Shown: positions 1 to 6,004 of the stretch, piece after piece
How positions within the stretch are numbered: position 1 is the first letter of the stretch
Layout: each line of letters starts with the position of its first letter
From: Sulfuritalea sp.
GTDB taxonomy: Bacteria > Pseudomonadota > Gammaproteobacteria > Burkholderiales > Rhodocyclaceae
Assembly: GCA_021738105.1 (NCBI GenBank)
Contig: JAIPCS010000127.1
Coordinates: forward strand, 1-9,813
DNA length: 9,813 nt
Direction: 5' to 3'
Program-made: the position numbers and the translations under genes
Notes under the pieces: model-generated
Seen by the model: only the letters and a program-made list of their open reading frames with translations
Databases searched by the model: none
Told to the model about the DNA's origin: nothing

Positions 1-685
1 TGAGCATCGGCGGCAGCACCGAAAGATCCAGAATCTCGCCATCCGGTGTCGCCGGAATCCGCTCCGGCGGCTGGCCGAAACGATTGCACCAGAGCGTCTG
101 AAAGCCGAAGGCCTTGGCCGAGAACGCGTCCCATCCGTTCGAGGACAGGAAGCAGATGTGCGAGCGCTCGAGTCCCAGGCTTTTCGCGGCCAGTTCGTAA
201 ACCGAGGGGTGCGGCTTGTACACGCCGACCTCCTCGACCGAATAGATGCCATCGAATACACCTTCGAGCTGTGAGTTCCTGACCACGGCGTCGAGCATGG
301 ACGGTGAGCCGTTGGACAAAATCGCGAGCTTGAAGCCGCGCGATTTCAAGGCCTGAAGCATGGCCGGAACCTCGGGATAGGTTTTGAGCTCGAGATAGAG
401 ATGCATCAGGCGTTCGCGCAACCCTGGCCGTTCGATTTTCAGGGTGGCCAGCGCGAAATCCAGCGCGTCGCCCGTGACCTGCCAGAAATCCGCGTGCTGC
501 TGTCCCAGCCCGCGCAGCCAGGTGTATTGAAGCTGCTTCAGGCGCCACAACTCCGAAAGACGCTGCCAGTCGTCACCCAGTTCGTCGCGGGCGGCGATCG
601 CGGCACTGTTGAAATCGAACAAGGTACCGTAGGCGTCAAAAACGCAGGCATCGACGTTGTGAAGTTGCAGCGAGTTGTCTGACAT
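1..685 (-). CDS. Type II (L-2-) haloacid dehalogenase, 3' end cut by window edge
   Basis: Translated from the ATG at 685, 228 residues are visible before the left edge, with no stop in the window. The family is usually about 220-235 residues, so only a few should be missing. It is a HAD-superfamily hydrolase expected to release halide from short 2-haloalkanoic acids in the cytoplasm, inverting the carbon. Residues known from L-2-haloacid dehalogenase structures are all in place: nucleophile Asp17 and Thr21 in DAYGTLFD, Arg48 in LWRLKQLQYTW, Ser124-Asn125 in ILSNGSP, Lys157 in VYKPHP, Tyr163, and Ser181/Asn183/Asp186 in FLSSNGWDA. This full set separates it from phosphatase-type HAD proteins. 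An AGGGA-like ribosome site precedes the start. It lies 104 bp downstream of arsS on the same strand and may be cotranscribed. The natural substrate, whether a halogenated acid or something else, is not shown by the sequence. Confidence 0.9.
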   Translation of the reverse strand, partial: MSDNSLQLHNVDACVFDAYGTLFDFNSAAIAARDELGDDWQRLSELWRLKQLQYTWLRGLGQQHADFWQVTGDALDFALATLKIERPGLRERLMHLYLELKTYPEVPAMLQALKSRGFKLAILSNGSPSMLDAVVRNSQLEGVFDGIYSVEEVGVYKPHPSVYELAAKSLGLERSHICFLSSNGWDAFSAKAFGFQTLWCNRFGQPPERIPATPDGEILDLSVLPPML

Positions 686-789
686 GGTCTGTCCCTGTAG
701 TTGGGTGCGATCAATTCCGAAGTTCAAGCCTAACGGACTTTTTCAGGCTGCGGGTTATCTCGCGGTTCGCAAGTGCATTCCACCGCCGC

Positions 790-1788
790 TCACGGCTTGC
801 AGCTGGGCGCGGCCACCGTTTCCTGCCCCAGCGCACCGCCGCAGCTCGAGCCCTGACCTGCGGTGCAGCCGTAACAATGGTCGGCGACCCGGATCGGCAA
901 GGCGTCCAGCCGATCCATGCCGGCCTCGGTGATATGCAGGCGAGCACCTGGCGCGTCGCTCAGGTTCAGGCCGAGCTGCTGATTGAAGTCGCAATCATAG
1001 ATATAGCCTTGCCAGTCGATGCTGATCAGGCTGCGGCACATCACGTGGGACAGGTTGTCGTCGCTGTGAGCGGCGCGCAGCGTATCCATGTAGGCGTTGA
1101 ACTGCCCCTTGGAGATCAGCATGCTGCCGAAGCGCTGGATCGGCATGTTGGCGAGCGTGAACAATTGGTTGAAAACGATGCCAAAGTTTTCGCCGAGGTG
1201 CTGCTTGTAGGCAGCCTCAAGTTCGGCCTGTGCGGGCGGCAAGCTGGCGCCTTGCGGGTTATAGACCAGATTCAGGCTGAGCTCGCTGTCATCGCGACCA
1301 TAGCCCAGAGCGTTGAGCTTCTTGAGCGCTTGCAGGCTTTTCTCGAAGACCCCGTTGCCGCGCTGTCGATCGACGTTTTCCTCAAGATAGCAGGGCAGCG
1401 AGGCGACGATCTCGACCCGGTGGCTGGCCAGAAATTTTGCCATGTCTTCGAAGCCCGGCTCTTCCAGAATGGTCAGATTGCAGCGATCGATCACGCGCAG
1501 GCCGCGGGCGCGGGCGGCGATCACCAGTCGGCGGAATTCCGGGTTGAGCTCGGGCGCGCCGCCGGTCAGATCGAGGGTATTCACGTCCGGATTGGCAGCG
1601 ATGAATGCAATGACGGCATTGATGGTCTCCGCCGTCATTTCCTCCTTGCGGTTCGGCCCGGCATTGACATGACAGTGCAGGCAACTCTGGTTGCAGCGGT
1701 AGCCGAGATTGAGTTGCAAAGTCTGTATCGTGTGTCGCCTGAGGGCGGGAAAGTCACTGTGGGTCAGCAGATGCAGGGTGTCATGCAT
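790..1788 (-). CDS. arsS: ArsS-family radical SAM protein (arsenosugar biosynthesis)
   Basis: This 332-residue protein has a radical-SAM CX3CX2C cluster motif at Cys32/Cys36/Cys39 (CNQSCLHC, then HVNAGP), the SAM-side motif LDLTGGAPE at 72-80, and the DRCNLT segment near 101-106. Its Cys-rich C-terminal domain holds Cys251, Cys266 (YDCDFNQ) and HCYGCTAGQGSSCGG (Cys305, 308, 316). This layout matches the radical SAM/Cys-rich family called ArsS, thought to add the 5'-deoxyadenosyl group of SAM to a dimethylarsenical on the route to arsenosugars. Some relatives are selenoproteins; here the C-terminal positions are ordinary Cys codons. A GGAG sits 8 nt before the ATG. The usual partner ArsM (arsenite methyltransferase) is absent from the window. 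Its upstream spacer contains inverted repeats. The family call is firm; the substrate in this organism is inferred. Confidence 0.9.
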   Translation of the reverse strand: MHDTLHLLTHSDFPALRRHTIQTLQLNLGYRCNQSCLHCHVNAGPNRKEEMTAETINAVIAFIAANPDVNTLDLTGGAPELNPEFRRLVIAARARGLRVIDRCNLTILEEPGFEDMAKFLASHRVEIVASLPCYLEENVDRQRGNGVFEKSLQALKKLNALGYGRDDSELSLNLVYNPQGASLPPAQAELEAAYKQHLGENFGIVFNQLFTLANMPIQRFGSMLISKGQFNAYMDTLRAAHSDDNLSHVMCRSLISIDWQGYIYDCDFNQQLGLNLSDAPGARLHITEAGMDRLDALPIRVADHCYGCTAGQGSSCGGALGQETVAAPSCKP

Positions 1789-1822
1789 TTATGGGTCTCC
1801 AGGGATGCAGTGGCTTTGTCGG

Positions 1823-1838
1823 TCGAATGTTCGAGAAC
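1823..1838. promoter_or_regulatory. Overlapping inverted repeats, possible operator upstream of arsS
   Basis: TCGAA-TG-TTCGA (1823-1834) overlaps GTTC-GA-GAAC (1829-1838), giving a compact dyad 35-50 bp upstream of the arsS ATG. The position suits a repressor or activator site for arsS. It does not match a binding motif I can name, so the function is inferred from symmetry and place only. Confidence 0.25.
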
Positions 1839-1862
1839 TTACAGTGTGCATCGAATTCTGCC

Positions 1863-1925
1863 TTGTGGACGCTTCGATCCGGATTCCGCAAGCAAAGCCC
1901 CTGGCAGCATCGTGGAAGTCCACAA
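1863..1925. repeat. 8-bp perfect inverted repeat in the arsS/crotonase-remnant spacer
   Basis: TTGTGGAC (1863-1870) and its exact complement GTCCACAA (1918-1925) are separated by 47 bp, with the palindrome ATCCGGAT (1877-1884) in between. It sits in the divergent spacer 1789-1968, which holds no gene. The arms could be a two-site operator or the base of a cruciform, but eight bases is short enough for chance. Confidence 0.2.
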
Positions 1926-1954
1926 TTGAATCCCGGCACTGGGTGTTCTAGCAT
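1926..1954 (+). promoter_or_regulatory. Sigma-70-like promoter candidate before the crotonase remnant
   Basis: A -35-like TTGAAT (1926-1931) and a -10-like TAGCAT (1949-1954) are 17 bp apart. Each matches four of six consensus bases. Transcription would start about 10 nt before the ATG at 1969. This is a weak-to-moderate candidate judged by eye. Confidence 0.3.
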
Positions 1955-1968
1955 CAAGCCCACGGTAT

Positions 1969-2250
1969 ATGACGGTGGAGAGGGCGCGCGTGGACTTGAT
2001 CAGGCTGAGCCAGGATCGGTACATCGGGGTGGTGGCGCTGGATACTCCGCAGAAGCGCTATGCCCTGAGTCACGAACTGGCCGGCGACATCATCATCGCC
2101 TCGCCCGATCCCAAACCGGCCACGTCGCGCGGTTTCGAAAAAATGCAGGGGCTGCGTCGTGTCGTGTACGACAGCCATGATTACCACGAGGGAATTCGCG
2201 CCTTCAAGAAAAAACGCAAACCCGTGTTCACCGGCCGCCAGGAGTCTTGA
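1969..2250 (+). pseudogene. Enoyl-CoA hydratase (crotonase) remnant with core deleted
   Basis: This open frame of 93 codons joins two recognisable ends of a crotonase. Residues about 18-40 (DRYIGVVALDTPQKRYALS and following) match the N-terminal strand motif, usually like VAVITLNRPEKRNALS. Residues 59-90 (MQGLRRVVYDSHDYHEGIR, then KKRKPVFTGR) match the family's C-terminal tail. A normal crotonase is about 255-265 residues. The roughly 165 missing residues carry both oxyanion-hole peptides and the catalytic acids, so it should not be an enzyme. The reading frame is intact and codons look native, so the loss was in-frame or a small derived protein is still made. The ATG at 1969 has no clear ribosome site; a GTG at 1990 has GGAG upstream and is an equally good start. 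The promoter candidate at 1926-1954 lies just upstream. Confidence 0.6.
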
Positions 2251-2313
2251 TGGAAGCAGATTCCGGATGCGGCCCGCGCCCGAACGATTGATATCGCATA
2301 AAAGGACATTGCC

Positions 2314-3951
2314 ATGAAAATCAGCCTGGATTCAAGTTCCCGCGGCACCAAACTGCTGCACGACCCGCTGCTCAACAAAGGCACGGCGTTTACCGAGGTC
2401 GAACGCGACGCGCTGGGACTGCGCGGCCTGTTGCCGCCGCACATCCATACCCAGGACGAACAAATGGCGCGGTTCATGCAAAACCTGCGCAATCTGAGCG
2501 ACCCGCTGGAGCAGTTTGTCGCGCTGTCCGCCCTGCACGATCGCAACGAGGCCCTGTTCTTTCGTGTGGTGTGCGATAACGTCGACGAGGTCATGCCGCT
2601 GATCTACACGCCGACGGTCGGGCTGGCCTGTCAGCGTTTCGGCCATATCTTTCAACGGCCGCGCGGCATGTTCATCAGTATCAATGATCGCGGCCGCATC
2701 GCCGATATCCTGCGCAACTGGCCGCGCAAGGCGGGCATCATCGTCGTCACCGACGGCGAGCGCATTCTCGGGCTGGGCGACCAGGGCGCCAATGGCATGG
2801 GCATTCCGGTCGGCAAGCTCTCGCTGTACACCGCCTGTGCCGGTGTCGATCCGGCCATTTGCCTGCCTGTCACGCTGGACATGGGCACCAACAACGACAC
2901 CCTGCTGAACGATCCCTATTACGTCGGCTTGCGTCGCCGCCGGGTCACCGGCCCGGCCTACGATGAATTGATCGATGAGTTCATCAACGCGGCCTGCGAA
3001 GTGTTTCCCAACGTCATCATCCAGTTCGAGGATTTCGCCAATCACAACGCGTTTCGTTTGCTGGAAAAGTATCGCGACCGCATCTGCACCTTCAACGACG
3101 ACATTCAGGGCACGGCCTCGGTCGCGCTGGCCGGTGTCTTGTCCGCGTTGCGGTTCAAGGGCACCACGCTGGCCGACGAAAAATTCCTCTTCCTCGGAGC
3201 GGGCGAGGCGGCTACCGGCATCGCCGACCTGATCGTGGCGGCGATGGTGGCGCAGGGACTGGATCGGGAGGCGGCACGGCAGCGCTGCTGGCTGGTCGAC
3301 TCCAAAGGGCTGGTGGTGAAATCACGCGAAGGACTGGCGGCGCAAAAGCTGCCCTACGCCCACGACCACGCCCCCGTGGCGGATTTTCTCGATGCACTGA
3401 ATCAGCTCAAGCCCACCGGCATCATCGGTGTGGCCGCGGTCGGCGGCACCTTTACGCCGGAGGTATTGCGGGCCATGGCCGACATCAACGAACGGCCCAT
3501 CGTCTTCGCCCTGTCCAACCCGACGTCCAAGGCCGAATGCACCGCCGAAGAAGCCTACCGCGGTACGGACGGGCGCGCCCTGTTCGCCTGCGGCAGCCCG
3601 TTTGCCCCGGTGCAACTGGAAGGCAAAACGCTGGTACCGCGACAGGGCAACAACTCCTACATCTTCCCCGGCGTCGGCCTCGGCGCCATCGCCTGCGGCA
3701 CCAAGCGCATCACCGAAGAGATGTTCCTCGCTGCGGCCGAAACCCTGGCTGCGCAAGTGACACCGGCCGATCTCGATCAGGGCAGCCTGTTTCCGCCCTT
3801 GTCCAATACCCGCGACGTCTCGGCCCGCATTGCCGTGGCAGTGGCCGAAGTGGCCTACGCGCGAGGGCTTGCCGCCCGCTCGCGCCCCGAAGACATGATG
3901 GCGCTGGTGCAGGCGCATGTGTACGATCCGCACTATCCCGGCTATGCCTGA
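2314..3951 (+). CDS. maeA: Malic enzyme (oxaloacetate-decarboxylating malate dehydrogenase)
   Basis: This complete 545-residue protein has the length of the short-form bacterial and eukaryotic malic enzymes, not the 750-residue PTA-fused MaeB. It oxidatively decarboxylates L-malate to pyruvate and CO2, making NAD(P)H in the cytosol. Visible sites are catalytic Tyr98 in YTPTVG, general-base Lys168 in GIPVGKLSLY, metal ligands Glu239-Asp240 (QFEDF) and Asp263 (FNDDIQGT), the dinucleotide loop GAGEAATG (295-302), SNPT (401-404) and GNNSYIFPG (446-454). After the second Rossmann strand it reads VDSKGLVVKSR: Ser330, Lys331 and Lys345 align with residues favouring NADP+ in animal cytosolic enzymes, so the usual NAD-dependent label may be wrong here. 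AAAGGA precedes the ATG at a good distance. It stands alone, with 63 bp before and about 80 bp after to the next gene on the same strand. Confidence 0.95.
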   Translation: MKISLDSSSRGTKLLHDPLLNKGTAFTEVERDALGLRGLLPPHIHTQDEQMARFMQNLRNLSDPLEQFVALSALHDRNEALFFRVVCDNVDEVMPLIYTPTVGLACQRFGHIFQRPRGMFISINDRGRIADILRNWPRKAGIIVVTDGERILGLGDQGANGMGIPVGKLSLYTACAGVDPAICLPVTLDMGTNNDTLLNDPYYVGLRRRRVTGPAYDELIDEFINAACEVFPNVIIQFEDFANHNAFRLLEKYRDRICTFNDDIQGTASVALAGVLSALRFKGTTLADEKFLFLGAGEAATGIADLIVAAMVAQGLDREAARQRCWLVDSKGLVVKSREGLAAQKLPYAHDHAPVADFLDALNQLKPTGIIGVAAVGGTFTPEVLRAMADINERPIVFALSNPTSKAECTAEEAYRGTDGRALFACGSPFAPVQLEGKTLVPRQGNNSYIFPGVGLGAIACGTKRITEEMFLAAAETLAAQVTPADLDQGSLFPPLSNTRDVSARIAVAVAEVAYARGLAARSRPEDMMALVQAHVYDPHYPGYA

Positions 3952-3968
3952 CGGGCCGCCTTGAACAC

Positions 3969-3996
3969 TTGAGCTATTTTCGTCAGGAGCTATAGT
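3969..3996 (+). promoter_or_regulatory. Promoter candidate for the DUF4126 gene
   Basis: A -35-like TTGAGC (3969-3974) and a -10-like TATAGT (3991-3996) are 16 bp apart, in the 80-bp gap between the malic enzyme stop and the DUF4126 start. The predicted start point leaves a leader of about 28 nt. This suggests the membrane protein can be expressed apart from maeA. Confidence 0.4.
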
Positions 3997-4031
3997 AGTA
4001 GTTCGCGGCTTCCTCCCTGGACAAGGCATTG

Positions 4032-4664
4032 ATGATGGACATCTCGACAATTCCGCTGGATCTCGCCAGCCTGCTGGCTTTGGCCGCCGGGCTCGGCTGG
4101 GCGTCCGGCTTCCGTCTCTACACCACGCTGTTTGTTGTCGGCGTGGCTGGGCAACAGGGCTGGGTGGTCCTGCCCCACGGATTGCATCTGCTGCAGCATC
4201 CCTGGGTCCTGGGCGCTGCCGGGCTGATGCTGATCATGGAGTTTTTCGCCGACAAGATTCCGCTGCTCGATTCGGTCTGGGACACCGTGCATACCTTTAT
4301 CCGCATTCCGGCCGGTGCGGCATTGGCGGCGATGGTGTTTGGCGGGCAGGGGGTCGAATGGCAGACCGCCATGGCCATTCTGGGCGGCTCGCTGGCGGCC
4401 GGCACCCATTTCACCAAGGCCGGCACGCGCGCCATGATCAATTCCTCGCCCGAACCTTTCAGCAATCTGGCCGCGTCCTTCGGCGAAGACACGGCGGTGC
4501 TCGCCGGTCTGTGGCTGATGTTTGCCCATCCCTGGCTGATGCTGGCGCTGCTGCTTGCGCTGGCGGCGCTGATCGTCTGGCTGCTGCCCAAACTCTGGCG
4601 CGGGATCGCCGGGGTCATTCGCGGTTTCTCGCTGCCCCGCGTCACTTCCGGAACGAGTTACTAG
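4032..4664 (+). CDS. DUF4126 family integral membrane protein
   Basis: This 210-residue hydrophobic protein of unknown function has about five or six membrane segments: roughly 12-40 (with GFRLYTTLFVVGVAG), 58-72, 92-106, 113-124, 153-165 and 167-186. The conserved loops of the DUF4126 family are clear: FFADKIPLLDSVWDTVHT (71-88) followed by RIPAGA, THFTKAGTRAMINSSPEP (125-142), and SFGEDTAV (149-156). The charged or polar residues in these loops (Asp74, Lys75, Asp84, Lys129, Arg133, Glu152, Asp153) would lie at membrane edges and suggest a transport or channel-like role, but none is established. Three start codons stand in a row (TTG 4029, ATG 4032, ATG 4035). AAGG at 4023-4026 fits either ATG, and 4032 was chosen. 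It is followed by a strong hairpin. Confidence 0.88.
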   Translation: MMDISTIPLDLASLLALAAGLGWASGFRLYTTLFVVGVAGQQGWVVLPHGLHLLQHPWVLGAAGLMLIMEFFADKIPLLDSVWDTVHTFIRIPAGAALAAMVFGGQGVEWQTAMAILGGSLAAGTHFTKAGTRAMINSSPEPFSNLAASFGEDTAVLAGLWLMFAHPWLMLALLLALAALIVWLLPKLWRGIAGVIRGFSLPRVTSGTSY

Positions 4665-4678
4665 TCGCTCAATGGGGG

Positions 4679-4711
4679 TCACGGCCTGATCCCGGACGGC
4701 TCAGGCCGTGA
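4679..4711 (+). terminator. Perfect 11-bp stem-loop after the DUF4126 gene
   Basis: TCACGGCCTGA (4679-4689) pairs without mismatch with TCAGGCCGTGA (4701-4711) around an 11-nt loop, 15 bp after the stop codon. A short T-rich stretch (GTTGCTGTTTG) follows, not a clean T-run. It could be a moderate intrinsic terminator or an mRNA 3'-end stabiliser. The pairing is certain; the function is inferred. Confidence 0.5.
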
Positions 4712-4937
4712 GTTGCTGTTTGCCTGATACCGTCGGACCGGATTCGTCCGGGTCGCGCTGCAGGCGCTATGATCGCTCCTTTTCCACATCCCTGTCGCCG
4801 TATCGCCATCCGCAGCGGCGAGGAGAGCGTACTTTGTTCGACCGCCCCGCTGCGCAGTTGTTTTATCAGCGCCGACTTTTTGTCGCTCGATGGTGCGCCG
4901 GTGCGAGGGCGATACATTACGCAAAGCTGAAACACCC
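4712..4937. other. Spacer between DUF4126 and the CtaA-like gene
   Basis: No confident gene is seen. It holds a small stem with a TTCG loop (CCGGA 4738-4742, TCCGG 4747-4751), an isolated -10-like TATGAT (4768-4773) with no good -35, and the first copy of the 17-bp repeat (4866-4882). There is also a 40-codon frame starting at TTG 4834 that has GGAG 8 nt upstream and overlaps the next gene's start (stop at 4954-4956). It could be a leader peptide but looks like no known protein. Confidence 0.4.
4866..4882. repeat. 17-bp direct repeat, copy 1 (upstream of CtaA-like gene)
   Basis: TCAGCGCCGACTTTTTG occurs here and again at 5895-5911, bracketing the CtaA-like gene. This copy lacks an obvious upstream pairing arm, so unlike copy 2 it does not form a terminator. 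A 17-bp exact match within a 10-kb window is unlikely by chance. Confidence 0.6.
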
Positions 4938-5864
4938 ATGCCCGACAAGCGTCTGAGACGAGTCCGACTGCTCGCCCAACTGCTGACCCTCCTGATATTT
5001 CTGGTGGTGATGATCAGCGCCTATCTGCGTCTCAGCGGTGCCGGGCTGGGCTGCGACAACTGGCCGCAGTGCTACGGCGAGATCCTCGCCAGCGGGTCGA
5101 GCCTGCAAAGCCCGTTTGCGCGCATCATGCATCGCGTCGTCGCCACGGCCGCCCTGCTGCTGGGCTTCTACCTGAGCTGGGATTGCCTGCGCCCCTTGGC
5201 GCTGCAACCTGCTGCGCATTACGTCACCCGGCTTGTCGGGCTGATGATCGTACTCACCATGATTGGCGTCTGGAGTTCCGACCCGCATCGAGCCTGGGCC
5301 AGCTTCGCCAATATGCTGGGCGGCATGGCGCTGGTGGCCTTGTCCTGGCGTGTCGTGCTGGCTACCCGACCCGAGTTTGAACGCGTCCGCCCGGCCGGTC
5401 CCGCGTGGGTGTTGACTGCGGGCATTGCGGCCTTGCTGCTGACGCTTGTGCTCGGCGCCTCGATCGGTGCCCGCTATGCGGCGCTTGCCTGCACCACGAC
5501 GCCCGACTGCGCCGGTGTCTGGTGGCCGGCGGCAAGCAGCTGGACGGCACTCAATCCATTCGTCAGCGTGGCCGCGCCAGCCGTGTCGGGCGACCCCGAA
5601 AGCGTGACATTACATCTGCTGCATCGATATGCCTCGATTGCCGCCTTGCTGCTGATGGGGCTGGCCGGACTGCAAGCCTTGCTGGTGGACGCCACACGAC
5701 GCACATCGAGCGTGTTGCTGGCGCTATTGGCCGGCGAGTTTGCGCTGGGCAGTTTTACCGTGATCAGCGGATTCACGCTCTGGCTGGCGATTGCCCACAG
5801 CGCCCTGGCCGCCGCACTGCTGGCCGCCGCGATGCAGCTTCGTCTGCACATCAAGACCGGATAG
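4938..5864 (+). CDS. CtaA/COX15 (heme A synthase)-like membrane protein, atypical N-terminal heme site
   Basis: This 308-residue protein has about eight membrane segments in two similar halves, as in heme A synthase, which oxidises the C8 methyl of heme O to make heme A for aa3-type oxidases. Family landmarks are YLRLSGAGLGCDNWPQCYG (29-47, Cys39 and Cys45), His65 in MHRV, Cys185/Cys191 in the second half, His229 in LLHRY and His287 in AIAHSAL. Two conserved residues of the first heme site are changed: the Glu three places before the first His is Arg62, and the second axial His (normally HLLGG) is Asn125 in ANMLGG. The C-terminal pair is intact. No oxidase, ctaB or SCO gene is nearby. The ATG at 4938 was chosen because the membrane protein begins naturally there; an in-frame ATG at 4890 would add 16 residues. 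Neither has a clear ribosome site. The activity may differ from heme A synthase. Confidence 0.8.
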   Translation: MPDKRLRRVRLLAQLLTLLIFLVVMISAYLRLSGAGLGCDNWPQCYGEILASGSSLQSPFARIMHRVVATAALLLGFYLSWDCLRPLALQPAAHYVTRLVGLMIVLTMIGVWSSDPHRAWASFANMLGGMALVALSWRVVLATRPEFERVRPAGPAWVLTAGIAALLLTLVLGASIGARYAALACTTTPDCAGVWWPAASSWTALNPFVSVAAPAVSGDPESVTLHLLHRYASIAALLLMGLAGLQALLVDATRRTSSVLLALLAGEFALGSFTVISGFTLWLAIAHSALAAALLAAAMQLRLHIKTG

Positions 5865-5910
5865 GTCGCCTCTGACGCAGGCTTTGCCGTCTCGTCAGCG
5901 CCGACTTTTT
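5865..5910 (+). terminator. Intrinsic terminator of the CtaA-like gene
   Basis: GTCGCCTCTGAC (5865-5876) pairs with GTCAGCGCCGAC (5894-5905) at 10 of 12 positions, with a small inner GGC-TTT-GCC hairpin (5880-5888), and is followed at once by TTTTT (5906-5910). It begins directly after the stop codon. The 3' arm and T-run are the second copy of the 17-bp repeat. Confidence 0.55.
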
Positions 5911-5911
5911 G
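5895..5911. repeat. 17-bp direct repeat, copy 2 (downstream of CtaA-like gene)
   Basis: Identical to 4866-4882, with a spacing of 1029 bp from copy to copy. Here the sequence forms the 3' stem arm and T-run of a terminator. Sequence outside the 17 bp is not similar between copies, apart from TCGCT/AGCGA segments in opposite orientation just after each. Confidence 0.6.
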
Positions 5912-5971
5912 GCAGCGAGCTAGGCCGGCGCTTGAACGAGGTGCCGGAATCCGCTGGATTGAATGACTGTA

Positions 5972-6004
5972 GCCGCCGCAGGGCGGCAAGGCGCGTCAGG
6001 CGCC
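5972..6004 (-). terminator. Two adjacent GC-rich hairpins at the 3' end of the small Cys protein gene
   Basis: GCCGCC-GCAG-GGCGGC (5972-5987) and GGCGC-GTCAG-GCGCC (5990-6004) are side by side; the second spans the minus-strand stop codon at 5996-5998. No T-run follows on the minus strand, so this may be a weak terminator or a transcript-end structure between converging genes. Confidence 0.3.

Noticed and set aside
686..789. Terminator between arsS and the dehalogenase gene
   Set aside because: Only a 5-bp stem (AGCCT 728-732 with AGGCT 745-749) is found, and the run of A/T bases lies inside its loop, so it is not a convincing terminator.
730..792. Selenocysteine readthrough of the arsS TGA
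   Set aside because: Some ArsS relatives are selenoproteins, and the frame after the TGA runs 19 codons with two more cysteines (ECTCEP). However, no SECIS-like hairpin is evident just after the TGA, and the family's C-terminal Cys motif is already complete upstream with Cys codons.
1829..1838. GTTCGAGAAC as a LexA (SOS) box
   Set aside because: Spacing and sequence fit neither the enterobacterial CTG-N10-CAG nor the Gram-positive CGAAC-N4-GTTCG nor the alphaproteobacterial GTTC-N7-GTTC form.
877..1929. 350-codon open frame on the plus strand
   Set aside because: It is antisense to arsS, whose radical-SAM motifs and ribosome site are clear. Its protein has no recognisable family and arises from the GC-rich third positions of arsS.
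2332..3045. 237-codon minus-strand frame, and another at 3322-4050
   Set aside because: Both are antisense to the malic enzyme, which shows every catalytic motif. They are by-products of high GC.
3990..4682. 230-codon minus-strand frame
   Set aside because: It is antisense to the DUF4126 gene and its protein is a Gln/Arg/Gly-rich shadow of a membrane protein.
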